Source of the DNA: Euglena gracilis
Lineage: Eukaryota > Euglenozoa > Euglenophyceae > Euglenales > Euglenaceae
Length of the DNA: 64,000 nucleotides
Reading direction: 5' to 3'
Assembly (NCBI GenBank): GCA_900893395.1
Contig: CAAHFI010191642.1
Location: 16,820-80,819 of the forward strand
The notes under the pieces are model-generated. The model saw only the letters and a program-made list of their open reading frames with translations. It searched no databases and was not told the DNA's origin. Positions 47,538-60,706 of this stretch are shown piece after piece. The position numbers and the translations under genes are program-made. The first letter of the stretch is position 1. Every line of letters begins with the position of its first letter.

Positions 47538-47829
47538 GGGGGCAGAAATCTTTTTTGTGGGCCATTTTGACATGGGCGGGGGGGGACTCCGCCCCCCCCC
47601 CCCCGCGGGGGGTGAGGGTGGGGGGGGGGTTAGTCAATTTACCCTACATGTCCATGGGTCCACGGGTGACCCCCTGATTTTCGTCCCAAGGGGGGGGACA
47701 ATTGGGGGGTGACATACAGGGTACACCCCCCTTGAAAACAGATTTTGAGCCCCCCCCCCCTGCAAAAAAATCATTTGGCTGCCTTGCCAAAATTGGCCGG
47801 TCTTGTCCCGGAGGCCAATTAGCCAATTA

Positions 47830-47945
47830 GGGGGGTGGGGGGTCCGGACCCCCCCTCCCAACGTCTAGGGGGGGGGGGGTCCGGACCCCCCCCCTACCAC
47901 CTTACCCCCCTCGGGGGGGGGGGGTCGGGACCCCCCCCCCTACCA
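47830..47945. repeat. Tandem G/C palindromes
   Basis: Three consecutive palindromic blocks of the form G-run, TCCGGA (third: TCGGGA), C-run, the last two each followed by CTACCACCT. Each could fold into a very stable stem or G-quadruplex. Run lengths here are unlikely to be exact in any read technology. Confidence 0.85.
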
Positions 47946-48589
47946 CCTACCTCAATACCGAAGGGCTTCCCATCCATCCCTGGGGGGGAGGCCCCCCTTC
48001 GTACCCCCGAGACAGATTTTCGCCAAACCCATAAACCCAACAGATGGAGGGGGGTTGTCAATCTCCCGTGGGAAAAGGTCTCAGGAAGCATACACTGTGG
48101 CACTTTGCCGTCGGTCTCAGGACACGAACATCGCATCTACGCAAATGATGCTCAATAATACTATACTGTAATTTTTGTATACTTCATCACTCATCACTGC
48201 AAAGACATTCAAGAAAATTTCTAAGGCATCTGAAACAGCATACCCCACAATATGCCACGTAGGAGAAAGCCATCAAGAAATGGATATGCAATATGGCCAC
48301 AGTTCTGAATCATGAGGTGAATCCATGAGCCAAAATCATATTGCAATTCCGAGAATGAACCTGAGAAGATGCATTACTTAAAATACCAGGCATGTGTGTG
48401 GTGAAACCTTTGCATTACTATGTCCACGTGCAAAAACGAATCTGTTTAGAAAGCTGAAAAAATCGCGGAGAATGACCAACATCCTAACGAAAAGCACCCC
48501 CAAAGGGGTACAAACTCAGAAGGACTCGCCCAGCCAATGAAGAATTGCCCATGCAAGGTGCCCCCTTGAAACAAAAACGGGTATTCTGA
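47946..48589. other. Unique sequence before the right satellite, no gene seen
   Basis: About 640 bp of ordinary base composition with no long frame, no repeat partner and no recognised RNA gene. It abuts the right array at 48590 without decayed monomers. Confidence 0.5.
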
Positions 48590-51500
48590 AGGATCTAGTG
48601 ACCCCTGAAGGGCTCAAACAAGTCCTAAAGGGTGCGAGAATCGATTTTTAGGCAACTCTTACGCTCAAAAAGGCCGTCTTAGGTGCCCGGGACCATGGGT
48701 ACCGGCTGGGCTGGCTGGGTGCCAAAAACAGTGTTTCCTGGCACATAAGGTTCAGACATATTCCCGCCATTGGATCCCTTTTGTTAGTGATATTTTGAGA
48801 TCACGTAGGATCTAGTGACCCCTGAAGGGCTCAAACAAGTCCTAAAGGGTGCGAGAATCGATTTTTAGGCAACTCTTACGCTCAAAAAGGCCGTCTTAGG
48901 TGCCCGGGACCATGGGTACCGGCTGGGCTGGCTGGGTGCCAAAAACAGTGTTTCCTGGCACATAAGGTTCAGACATATTCCCGCCATTGGATCCCTTTTG
49001 TTAGTGATATTTTGAGATCACGTAGGATCTAGTGACCCCTGAAGGGCTCAAACAAGTCCTAAAGGGTGCGAGAATCGATTTTTAGGCAACTCTTACGCTC
49101 AAAAAGGCCGTCTTAGGTGCCCGGGACCATGGGTACCGGCTGGGCTGGCTGGGTGCCAAAAACAGTGTTTCCTGGCACATAAGGTTCAGACATATTCCCG
49201 CCATTGGATCCCTTTTGTTAGTGATATTTTGAGATCACGTAGGATCTAGTGACCCCTGAAGGGCTCAAACAAGTCCTAAAGGGTGCGAGAATCGATTTTT
49301 AGGCAACTCTTACGCTCAAAAAGGCCGTCTTAGGTGCCCGGGACCATGGGTACCGGCTGGGCTGGCTGGGTGCCAAAAACAGTGTTTCCTGGCACATAAG
49401 GTTCAGACATATTCCCGCCATTGGATCCCTTTTGTTAGTGATATTTTGAGATCACGTAGGATCTAGTGACCCCTGAAGGGCTCAAACAAGTCCTAAAGGG
49501 TGCGAGAATCGATTTTTAGGCAACTCTTACGCTCAAAAAGGCCGTCTTAGGTGCCCGGGACCATGGGTACCGGCTGGGCTGGCTGGGTGCCAAAAACAGT
49601 GTTTCCTGGCACATAAGGTTCAGACATATTCCCGCCATTGGATCCCTTTTGTTAGTGATATTTTGAGATCACGTAGGATCTAGTGACCCCTGAAGGGCTC
49701 AAACAAGTCCTAAAGGGTGCGAGAATCGATTTTTAGGCAACTCTTACGCTCAAAAAGGCCGTCTTAGGTGCCCGGGACCATGGGTACCGGCTGGGCTGGC
49801 TGGGTGCCAAAAACAGTGTTTCCTGGCACATAAGGTTCAGACATATTCCCGCCATTGGATCCCTTTTGTTAGTGATATTTTGAGATCACGTAGGATCTAG
49901 TGACCCCTGAAGGGCTCAAACAAGTCCTAAAGGGTGCGAGAATCGATTTTTAGGCAACTCTTACGCTCAAAAAGGCCGTCTTAGGTGCCCGGGACCATGG
50001 GTACCGGCTGGGCTGGCTGGGTGCCAAAAACAGTGTTTCCTGGCACATAAGGTTCAGACATATTCCCGCCATTGGATCCCTTTTGTTAGTGATATTTTGA
50101 GATCACGTAGGATCTAGTGACCCCTGAAGGGCTCAAACAAGTCCTAAAGGGTGCGAGAATCGATTTTTAGGCAACTCTTACGCTCAAAAAGGCCGTCTTA
50201 GGTGCCCGGGACCATGGGTACCGGCTGGGCTGGCTGGGTGCCAAAAACAGTGTTTCCTGGCACATAAGGTTCAGACATATTCCCGCCATTGGATCCCTTT
50301 TGTTAGTGATATTTTGAGATCACGTAGGATCTAGTGACCCCTGAAGGGCTCAAACAAGTCCTAAAGGGTGCGAGAATCGATTTTTAGGCAACTCTTACGC
50401 TCAAAAAGGCCGTCTTAGGTGCCCGGGACCATGGGTACCGGCTGGGCTGGCTGGGTGCCAAAAACAGTGTTTCCTGGCACATAAGGTTCAGACATATTCC
50501 CGCCATTGGATCCCTTTTGTTAGTGATATTTTGAGATCACGTAGGATCTAGTGACCCCTGAAGGGCTCAAACAAGTCCTAAAGGGTGCGAGAATCGATTT
50601 TTAGGCAACTCTTACGCTCAAAAAGGCCGTCTTAGGTGCCCGGGACCATGGGTACCGGCTGGGCTGGCTGGGTGCCAAAAACAGTGTTTCCTGGCACATA
50701 AGGTTCAGACATATTCCCGCCATTGGATCCCTTTTGTTAGTGATATTTTGAGATCACGTAGGATCTAGTGACCCCTGAAGGGCTCAAACAAGTCCTAAAG
50801 GGTGCGAGAATCGATTTTTAGGCAACTCTTACGCTCAAAAAGGCCGTCTTAGGTGCCCGGGACCATGGGTACCGGCTGGGCTGGCTGGGTGCCAAAAACA
50901 GTGTTTCCTGGCACATAAGGTTCAGACATATTCCCGCCATTGGATCCCTTTTGTTAGTGATATTTTGAGATCACGTAGGATCTAGTGACCCCTGAAGGGC
51001 TCAAACAAGTCCTAAAGGGTGCGAGAATCGATTTTTAGGCAACTCTTACGCTCAAAAAGGCCGTCTTAGGTGCCCGGGACCATGGGTACCGGCTGGGCTG
51101 GCTGGGTGCCAAAAACAGTGTTTCCTGGCACATAAGGTTCAGACATATTCCCGCCATTGGATCCCTTTTGTTAGTGATATTTTGAGATCACGTAGGATCT
51201 AGTGACCCCTGAAGGGCTCAAACAAGTCCTAAAGGGTGCGAGAATCGATTTTTAGGCAACTCTTACGCTCAAAAAGGCCGTCTTAGGTGCCCGGGACCAT
51301 GGGTACCGGCTGGGCTGGCTGGGTGCCAAAAACAGTGTTTCCTGGCACATAAGGTTCAGACATATTCCCGCCATTGGATCCCTTTTGTTAGTGATATTTT
51401 GAGATCACGTAGGATCTAGTGACCCCTGAAGGGCTCAAACAAGTCCTAAAGGGTGCGAGAATCGATTTTTAGGCAACTCTTACGCTCAAAAAGGCCGTCT

Positions 51501-54500
51501 TAGGTGCCCGGGACCATGGGTACCGGCTGGGCTGGCTGGGTGCCAAAAACAGTGTTTCCTGGCACATAAGGTTCAGACATATTCCCGCCATTGGATCCCT
51601 TTTGTTAGTGATATTTTGAGATCACGTAGGATCTAGTGACCCCTGAAGGGCTCAAACAAGTCCTAAAGGGTGCGAGAATCGATTTTTAGGCAACTCTTAC
51701 GCTCAAAAAGGCCGTCTTAGGTGCCCGGGACCATGGGTACCGGCTGGGCTGGCTGGGTGCCAAAAACAGTGTTTCCTGGCACATAAGGTTCAGACATATT
51801 CCCGCCATTGGATCCCTTTTGTTAGTGATATTTTGAGATCACGTAGGATCTAGTGACCCCTGAAGGGCTCAAACAAGTCCTAAAGGGTGCGAGAATCGAT
51901 TTTTAGGCAACTCTTACGCTCAAAAAGGCCGTCTTAGGTGCCCGGGACCATGGGTACCGGCTGGGCTGGCTGGGTGCCAAAAACAGTGTTTCCTGGCACA
52001 TAAGGTTCAGACATATTCCCGCCATTGGATCCCTTTTGTTAGTGATATTTTGAGATCACGTAGGATCTAGTGACCCCTGAAGGGCTCAAACAAGTCCTAA
52101 AGGGTGCGAGAATCGATTTTTAGGCAACTCTTACGCTCAAAAAGGCCGTCTTAGGTGCCCGGGACCATGGGTACCGGCTGGGCTGGCTGGGTGCCAAAAA
52201 CAGTGTTTCCTGGCACATAAGGTTCAGACATATTCCCGCCATTGGATCCCTTTTGTTAGTGATATTTTGAGATCACGTAGGATCTAGTGACCCCTGAAGG
52301 GCTCAAACAAGTCCTAAAGGGTGCGAGAATCGATTTTTAGGCAACTCTTACGCTCAAAAAGGCCGTCTTAGGTGCCCGGGACCATGGGTACCGGCTGGGC
52401 TGGCTGGGTGCCAAAAACAGTGTTTCCTGGCACATAAGGTTCAGACATATTCCCGCCATTGGATCCCTTTTGTTAGTGATATTTTGAGATCACGTAGGAT
52501 CTAGTGACCCCTGAAGGGCTCAAACAAGTCCTAAAGGGTGCGAGAATCGATTTTTAGGCAACTCTTACGCTCAAAAAGGCCGTCTTAGGTGCCCGGGACC
52601 ATGGGTACCGGCTGGGCTGGCTGGGTGCCAAAAACAGTGTTTCCTGGCACATAAGGTTCAGACATATTCCCGCCATTGGATCCCTTTTGTTAGTGATATT
52701 TTGAGATCACGTAGGATCTAGTGACCCCTGAAGGGCTCAAACAAGTCCTAAAGGGTGCGAGAATCGATTTTTAGGCAACTCTTACGCTCAAAAAGGCCGT
52801 CTTAGGTGCCCGGGACCATGGGTACCGGCTGGGCTGGCTGGGTGCCAAAAACAGTGTTTCCTGGCACATAAGGTTCAGACATATTCCCGCCATTGGATCC
52901 CTTTTGTTAGTGATATTTTGAGATCACGTAGGATCTAGTGACCCCTGAAGGGCTCAAACAAGTCCTAAAGGGTGCGAGAATCGATTTTTAGGCAACTCTT
53001 ACGCTCAAAAAGGCCGTCTTAGGTGCCCGGGACCATGGGTACCGGCTGGGCTGGCTGGGTGCCAAAAACAGTGTTTCCTGGCACATAAGGTTCAGACATA
53101 TTCCCGCCATTGGATCCCTTTTGTTAGTGATATTTTGAGATCACGTAGGATCTAGTGACCCCTGAAGGGCTCAAACAAGTCCTAAAGGGTGCGAGAATCG
53201 ATTTTTAGGCAACTCTTACGCTCAAAAAGGCCGTCTTAGGTGCCCGGGACCATGGGTACCGGCTGGGCTGGCTGGGTGCCAAAAACAGTGTTTCCTGGCA
53301 CATAAGGTTCAGACATATTCCCGCCATTGGATCCCTTTTGTTAGTGATATTTTGAGATCACGTAGGATCTAGTGACCCCTGAAGGGCTCAAACAAGTCCT
53401 AAAGGGTGCGAGAATCGATTTTTAGGCAACTCTTACGCTCAAAAAGGCCGTCTTAGGTGCCCGGGACCATGGGTACCGGCTGGGCTGGCTGGGTGCCAAA
53501 AACAGTGTTTCCTGGCACATAAGGTTCAGACATATTCCCGCCATTGGATCCCTTTTGTTAGTGATATTTTGAGATCACGTAGGATCTAGTGACCCCTGAA
53601 GGGCTCAAACAAGTCCTAAAGGGTGCGAGAATCGATTTTTAGGCAACTCTTACGCTCAAAAAGGCCGTCTTAGGTGCCCGGGACCATGGGTACCGGCTGG
53701 GCTGGCTGGGTGCCAAAAACAGTGTTTCCTGGCACATAAGGTTCAGACATATTCCCGCCATTGGATCCCTTTTGTTAGTGATATTTTGAGATCACGTAGG
53801 ATCTAGTGACCCCTGAAGGGCTCAAACAAGTCCTAAAGGGTGCGAGAATCGATTTTTAGGCAACTCTTACGCTCAAAAAGGCCGTCTTAGGTGCCCGGGA
53901 CCATGGGTACCGGCTGGGCTGGCTGGGTGCCAAAAACAGTGTTTCCTGGCACATAAGGTTCAGACATATTCCCGCCATTGGATCCCTTTTGTTAGTGATA
54001 TTTTGAGATCACGTAGGATCTAGTGACCCCTGAAGGGCTCAAACAAGTCCTAAAGGGTGCGAGAATCGATTTTTAGGCAACTCTTACGCTCAAAAAGGCC
54101 GTCTTAGGTGCCCGGGACCATGGGTACCGGCTGGGCTGGCTGGGTGCCAAAAACAGTGTTTCCTGGCACATAAGGTTCAGACATATTCCCGCCATTGGAT
54201 CCCTTTTGTTAGTGATATTTTGAGATCACGTAGGATCTAGTGACCCCTGAAGGGCTCAAACAAGTCCTAAAGGGTGCGAGAATCGATTTTTAGGCAACTC
54301 TTACGCTCAAAAAGGCCGTCTTAGGTGCCCGGGACCATGGGTACCGGCTGGGCTGGCTGGGTGCCAAAAACAGTGTTTCCTGGCACATAAGGTTCAGACA
54401 TATTCCCGCCATTGGATCCCTTTTGTTAGTGATATTTTGAGATCACGTAGGATCTAGTGACCCCTGAAGGGCTCAAACAAGTCCTAAAGGGTGCGAGAAT

Positions 54501-57500
54501 CGATTTTTAGGCAACTCTTACGCTCAAAAAGGCCGTCTTAGGTGCCCGGGACCATGGGTACCGGCTGGGCTGGCTGGGTGCCAAAAACAGTGTTTCCTGG
54601 CACATAAGGTTCAGACATATTCCCGCCATTGGATCCCTTTTGTTAGTGATATTTTGAGATCACGTAGGATCTAGTGACCCCTGAAGGGCTCAAACAAGTC
54701 CTAAAGGGTGCGAGAATCGATTTTTAGGCAACTCTTACGCTCAAAAAGGCCGTCTTAGGTGCCCGGGACCATGGGTACCGGCTGGGCTGGCTGGGTGCCA
54801 AAAACAGTGTTTCCTGGCACATAAGGTTCAGACATATTCCCGCCATTGGATCCCTTTTGTTAGTGATATTTTGAGATCACGTAGGATCTAGTGACCCCTG
54901 AAGGGCTCAAACAAGTCCTAAAGGGTGCGAGAATCGATTTTTAGGCAACTCTTACGCTCAAAAAGGCCGTCTTAGGTGCCCGGGACCATGGGTACCGGCT
55001 GGGCTGGCTGGGTGCCAAAAACAGTGTTTCCTGGCACATAAGGTTCAGACATATTCCCGCCATTGGATCCCTTTTGTTAGTGATATTTTGAGATCACGTA
55101 GGATCTAGTGACCCCTGAAGGGCTCAAACAAGTCCTAAAGGGTGCGAGAATCGATTTTTAGGCAACTCTTACGCTCAAAAAGGCCGTCTTAGGTGCCCGG
55201 GACCATGGGTACCGGCTGGGCTGGCTGGGTGCCAAAAACAGTGTTTCCTGGCACATAAGGTTCAGACATATTCCCGCCATTGGATCCCTTTTGTTAGTGA
55301 TATTTTGAGATCACGTAGGATCTAGTGACCCCTGAAGGGCTCAAACAAGTCCTAAAGGGTGCGAGAATCGATTTTTAGGCAACTCTTACGCTCAAAAAGG
55401 CCGTCTTAGGTGCCCGGGACCATGGGTACCGGCTGGGCTGGCTGGGTGCCAAAAACAGTGTTTCCTGGCACATAAGGTTCAGACATATTCCCGCCATTGG
55501 ATCCCTTTTGTTAGTGATATTTTGAGATCACGTAGGATCTAGTGACCCCTGAAGGGCTCAAACAAGTCCTAAAGGGTGCGAGAATCGATTTTTAGGCAAC
55601 TCTTACGCTCAAAAAGGCCGTCTTAGGTGCCCGGGACCATGGGTACCGGCTGGGCTGGCTGGGTGCCAAAAACAGTGTTTCCTGGCACATAAGGTTCAGA
55701 CATATTCCCGCCATTGGATCCCTTTTGTTAGTGATATTTTGAGATCACGTAGGATCTAGTGACCCCTGAAGGGCTCAAACAAGTCCTAAAGGGTGCGAGA
55801 ATCGATTTTTAGGCAACTCTTACGCTCAAAAAGGCCGTCTTAGGTGCCCGGGACCATGGGTACCGGCTGGGCTGGCTGGGTGCCAAAAACAGTGTTTCCT
55901 GGCACATAAGGTTCAGACATATTCCCGCCATTGGATCCCTTTTGTTAGTGATATTTTGAGATCACGTAGGATCTAGTGACCCCTGAAGGGCTCAAACAAG
56001 TCCTAAAGGGTGCGAGAATCGATTTTTAGGCAACTCTTACGCTCAAAAAGGCCGTCTTAGGTGCCCGGGACCATGGGTACCGGCTGGGCTGGCTGGGTGC
56101 CAAAAACAGTGTTTCCTGGCACATAAGGTTCAGACATATTCCCGCCATTGGATCCCTTTTGTTAGTGATATTTTGAGATCACGTAGGATCTAGTGACCCC
56201 TGAAGGGCTCAAACAAGTCCTAAAGGGTGCGAGAATCGATTTTTAGGCAACTCTTACGCTCAAAAAGGCCGTCTTAGGTGCCCGGGACCATGGGTACCGG
56301 CTGGGCTGGCTGGGTGCCAAAAACAGTGTTTCCTGGCACATAAGGTTCAGACATATTCCCGCCATTGGATCCCTTTTGTTAGTGATATTTTGAGATCACG
56401 TAGGATCTAGTGACCCCTGAAGGGCTCAAACAAGTCCTAAAGGGTGCGAGAATCGATTTTTAGGCAACTCTTACGCTCAAAAAGGCCGTCTTAGGTGCCC
56501 GGGACCATGGGTACCGGCTGGGCTGGCTGGGTGCCAAAAACAGTGTTTCCTGGCACATAAGGTTCAGACATATTCCCGCCATTGGATCCCTTTTGTTAGT
56601 GATATTTTGAGATCACGTAGGATCTAGTGACCCCTGAAGGGCTCAAACAAGTCCTAAAGGGTGCGAGAATCGATTTTTAGGCAACTCTTACGCTCAAAAA
56701 GGCCGTCTTAGGTGCCCGGGACCATGGGTACCGGCTGGGCTGGCTGGGTGCCAAAAACAGTGTTTCCTGGCACATAAGGTTCAGACATATTCCCGCCATT
56801 GGATCCCTTTTGTTAGTGATATTTTGAGATCACGTAGGATCTAGTGACCCCTGAAGGGCTCAAACAAGTCCTAAAGGGTGCGAGAATCGATTTTTAGGCA
56901 ACTCTTACGCTCAAAAAGGCCGTCTTAGGTGCCCGGGACCATGGGTACCGGCTGGGCTGGCTGGGTGCCAAAAACAGTGTTTCCTGGCACATAAGGTTCA
57001 GACATATTCCCGCCATTGGATCCCTTTTGTTAGTGATATTTTGAGATCACGTAGGATCTAGTGACCCCTGAAGGGCTCAAACAAGTCCTAAAGGGTGCGA
57101 GAATCGATTTTTAGGCAACTCTTACGCTCAAAAAGGCCGTCTTAGGTGCCCGGGACCATGGGTACCGGCTGGGCTGGCTGGGTGCCAAAAACAGTGTTTC
57201 CTGGCACATAAGGTTCAGACATATTCCCGCCATTGGATCCCTTTTGTTAGTGATATTTTGAGATCACGTAGGATCTAGTGACCCCTGAAGGGCTCAAACA
57301 AGTCCTAAAGGGTGCGAGAATCGATTTTTAGGCAACTCTTACGCTCAAAAAGGCCGTCTTAGGTGCCCGGGACCATGGGTACCGGCTGGGCTGGCTGGGT
57401 GCCAAAAACAGTGTTTCCTGGCACATAAGGTTCAGACATATTCCCGCCATTGGATCCCTTTTGTTAGTGATATTTTGAGATCACGTAGGATCTAGTGACC

Positions 57501-60500
57501 CCTGAAGGGCTCAAACAAGTCCTAAAGGGTGCGAGAATCGATTTTTAGGCAACTCTTACGCTCAAAAAGGCCGTCTTAGGTGCCCGGGACCATGGGTACC
57601 GGCTGGGCTGGCTGGGTGCCAAAAACAGTGTTTCCTGGCACATAAGGTTCAGACATATTCCCGCCATTGGATCCCTTTTGTTAGTGATATTTTGAGATCA
57701 CGTAGGATCTAGTGACCCCTGAAGGGCTCAAACAAGTCCTAAAGGGTGCGAGAATCGATTTTTAGGCAACTCTTACGCTCAAAAAGGCCGTCTTAGGTGC
57801 CCGGGACCATGGGTACCGGCTGGGCTGGCTGGGTGCCAAAAACAGTGTTTCCTGGCACATAAGGTTCAGACATATTCCCGCCATTGGATCCCTTTTGTTA
57901 GTGATATTTTGAGATCACGTAGGATCTAGTGACCCCTGAAGGGCTCAAACAAGTCCTAAAGGGTGCGAGAATCGATTTTTAGGCAACTCTTACGCTCAAA
58001 AAGGCCGTCTTAGGTGCCCGGGACCATGGGTACCGGCTGGGCTGGCTGGGTGCCAAAAACAGTGTTTCCTGGCACATAAGGTTCAGACATATTCCCGCCA
58101 TTGGATCCCTTTTGTTAGTGATATTTTGAGATCACGTAGGATCTAGTGACCCCTGAAGGGCTCAAACAAGTCCTAAAGGGTGCGAGAATCGATTTTTAGG
58201 CAACTCTTACGCTCAAAAAGGCCGTCTTAGGTGCCCGGGACCATGGGTACCGGCTGGGCTGGCTGGGTGCCAAAAACAGTGTTTCCTGGCACATAAGGTT
58301 CAGACATATTCCCGCCATTGGATCCCTTTTGTTAGTGATATTTTGAGATCACGTAGGATCTAGTGACCCCTGAAGGGCTCAAACAAGTCCTAAAGGGTGC
58401 GAGAATCGATTTTTAGGCAACTCTTACGCTCAAAAAGGCCGTCTTAGGTGCCCGGGACCATGGGTACCGGCTGGGCTGGCTGGGTGCCAAAAACAGTGTT
58501 TCCTGGCACATAAGGTTCAGACATATTCCCGCCATTGGATCCCTTTTGTTAGTGATATTTTGAGATCACGTAGGATCTAGTGACCCCTGAAGGGCTCAAA
58601 CAAGTCCTAAAGGGTGCGAGAATCGATTTTTAGGCAACTCTTACGCTCAAAAAGGCCGTCTTAGGTGCCCGGGACCATGGGTACCGGCTGGGCTGGCTGG
58701 GTGCCAAAAACAGTGTTTCCTGGCACATAAGGTTCAGACATATTCCCGCCATTGGATCCCTTTTGTTAGTGATATTTTGAGATCACGTAGGATCTAGTGA
58801 CCCCTGAAGGGCTCAAACAAGTCCTAAAGGGTGCGAGAATCGATTTTTAGGCAACTCTTACGCTCAAAAAGGCCGTCTTAGGTGCCCGGGACCATGGGTA
58901 CCGGCTGGGCTGGCTGGGTGCCAAAAACAGTGTTTCCTGGCACATAAGGTTCAGACATATTCCCGCCATTGGATCCCTTTTGTTAGTGATATTTTGAGAT
59001 CACGTAGGATCTAGTGACCCCTGAAGGGCTCAAACAAGTCCTAAAGGGTGCGAGAATCGATTTTTAGGCAACTCTTACGCTCAAAAAGGCCGTCTTAGGT
59101 GCCCGGGACCATGGGTACCGGCTGGGCTGGCTGGGTGCCAAAAACAGTGTTTCCTGGCACATAAGGTTCAGACATATTCCCGCCATTGGATCCCTTTTGT
59201 TAGTGATATTTTGAGATCACGTAGGATCTAGTGACCCCTGAAGGGCTCAAACAAGTCCTAAAGGGTGCGAGAATCGATTTTTAGGCAACTCTTACGCTCA
59301 AAAAGGCCGTCTTAGGTGCCCGGGACCATGGGTACCGGCTGGGCTGGCTGGGTGCCAAAAACAGTGTTTCCTGGCACATAAGGTTCAGACATATTCCCGC
59401 CATTGGATCCCTTTTGTTAGTGATATTTTGAGATCACGTAGGATCTAGTGACCCCTGAAGGGCTCAAACAAGTCCTAAAGGGTGCGAGAATCGATTTTTA
59501 GGCAACTCTTACGCTCAAAAAGGCCGTCTTAGGTGCCCGGGACCATGGGTACCGGCTGGGCTGGCTGGGTGCCAAAAACAGTGTTTCCTGGCACATAAGG
59601 TTCAGACATATTCCCGCCATTGGATCCCTTTTGTTAGTGATATTTTGAGATCACGTAGGATCTAGTGACCCCTGAAGGGCTCAAACAAGTCCTAAAGGGT
59701 GCGAGAATCGATTTTTAGGCAACTCTTACGCTCAAAAAGGCCGTCTTAGGTGCCCGGGACCATGGGTACCGGCTGGGCTGGCTGGGTGCCAAAAACAGTG
59801 TTTCCTGGCACATAAGGTTCAGACATATTCCCGCCATTGGATCCCTTTTGTTAGTGATATTTTGAGATCACGTAGGATCTAGTGACCCCTGAAGGGCTCA
59901 AACAAGTCCTAAAGGGTGCGAGAATCGATTTTTAGGCAACTCTTACGCTCAAAAAGGCCGTCTTAGGTGCCCGGGACCATGGGTACCGGCTGGGCTGGCT
60001 GGGTGCCAAAAACAGTGTTTCCTGGCACATAAGGTTCAGACATATTCCCGCCATTGGATCCCTTTTGTTAGTGATATTTTGAGATCACGTAGGATCTAGT
60101 GACCCCTGAAGGGCTCAAACAAGTCCTAAAGGGTGCGAGAATCGATTTTTAGGCAACTCTTACGCTCAAAAAGGCCGTCTTAGGTGCCCGGGACCATGGG
60201 TACCGGCTGGGCTGGCTGGGTGCCAAAAACAGTGTTTCCTGGCACATAAGGTTCAGACATATTCCCGCCATTGGATCCCTTTTGTTAGTGATATTTTGAG
60301 ATCACGTAGGATCTAGTGACCCCTGAAGGGCTCAAACAAGTCCTAAAGGGTGCGAGAATCGATTTTTAGGCAACTCTTACGCTCAAAAAGGCCGTCTTAG
60401 GTGCCCGGGACCATGGGTACCGGCTGGGCTGGCTGGGTGCCAAAAACAGTGTTTCCTGGCACATAAGGTTCAGACATATTCCCGCCATTGGATCCCTTTT

Positions 60501-60706
60501 GTTAGTGATATTTTGAGATCACGTAGGATCTAGTGACCCCTGAAGGGCTCAAACAAGTCCTAAAGGGTGCGAGAATCGATTTTTAGGCAACTCTTACGCT
60601 CAAAAAGGCCGTCTTAGGTGCCCGGGACCATGGGTACCGGCTGGGCTGGCTGGGTGCCAAAAACAGTGTTTCCTGGCACATAAGGTTCAGACATATTCCC
60701 GCCATT
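48590..60706 (+). repeat. 217-bp satellite array, right block, homogeneous part
   Basis: Begins mid-monomer at about position 36 (AGGATCTAGTGACCCC). GGATCCC starts run from 48772 to 60707, exactly 55 steps of 217 bp (11,935 bp), with no variant seen by eye. Same orientation and same monomer sequence as the left block. Unlike the left block, the monomers next to unique DNA are not decayed. Confidence 0.98.
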
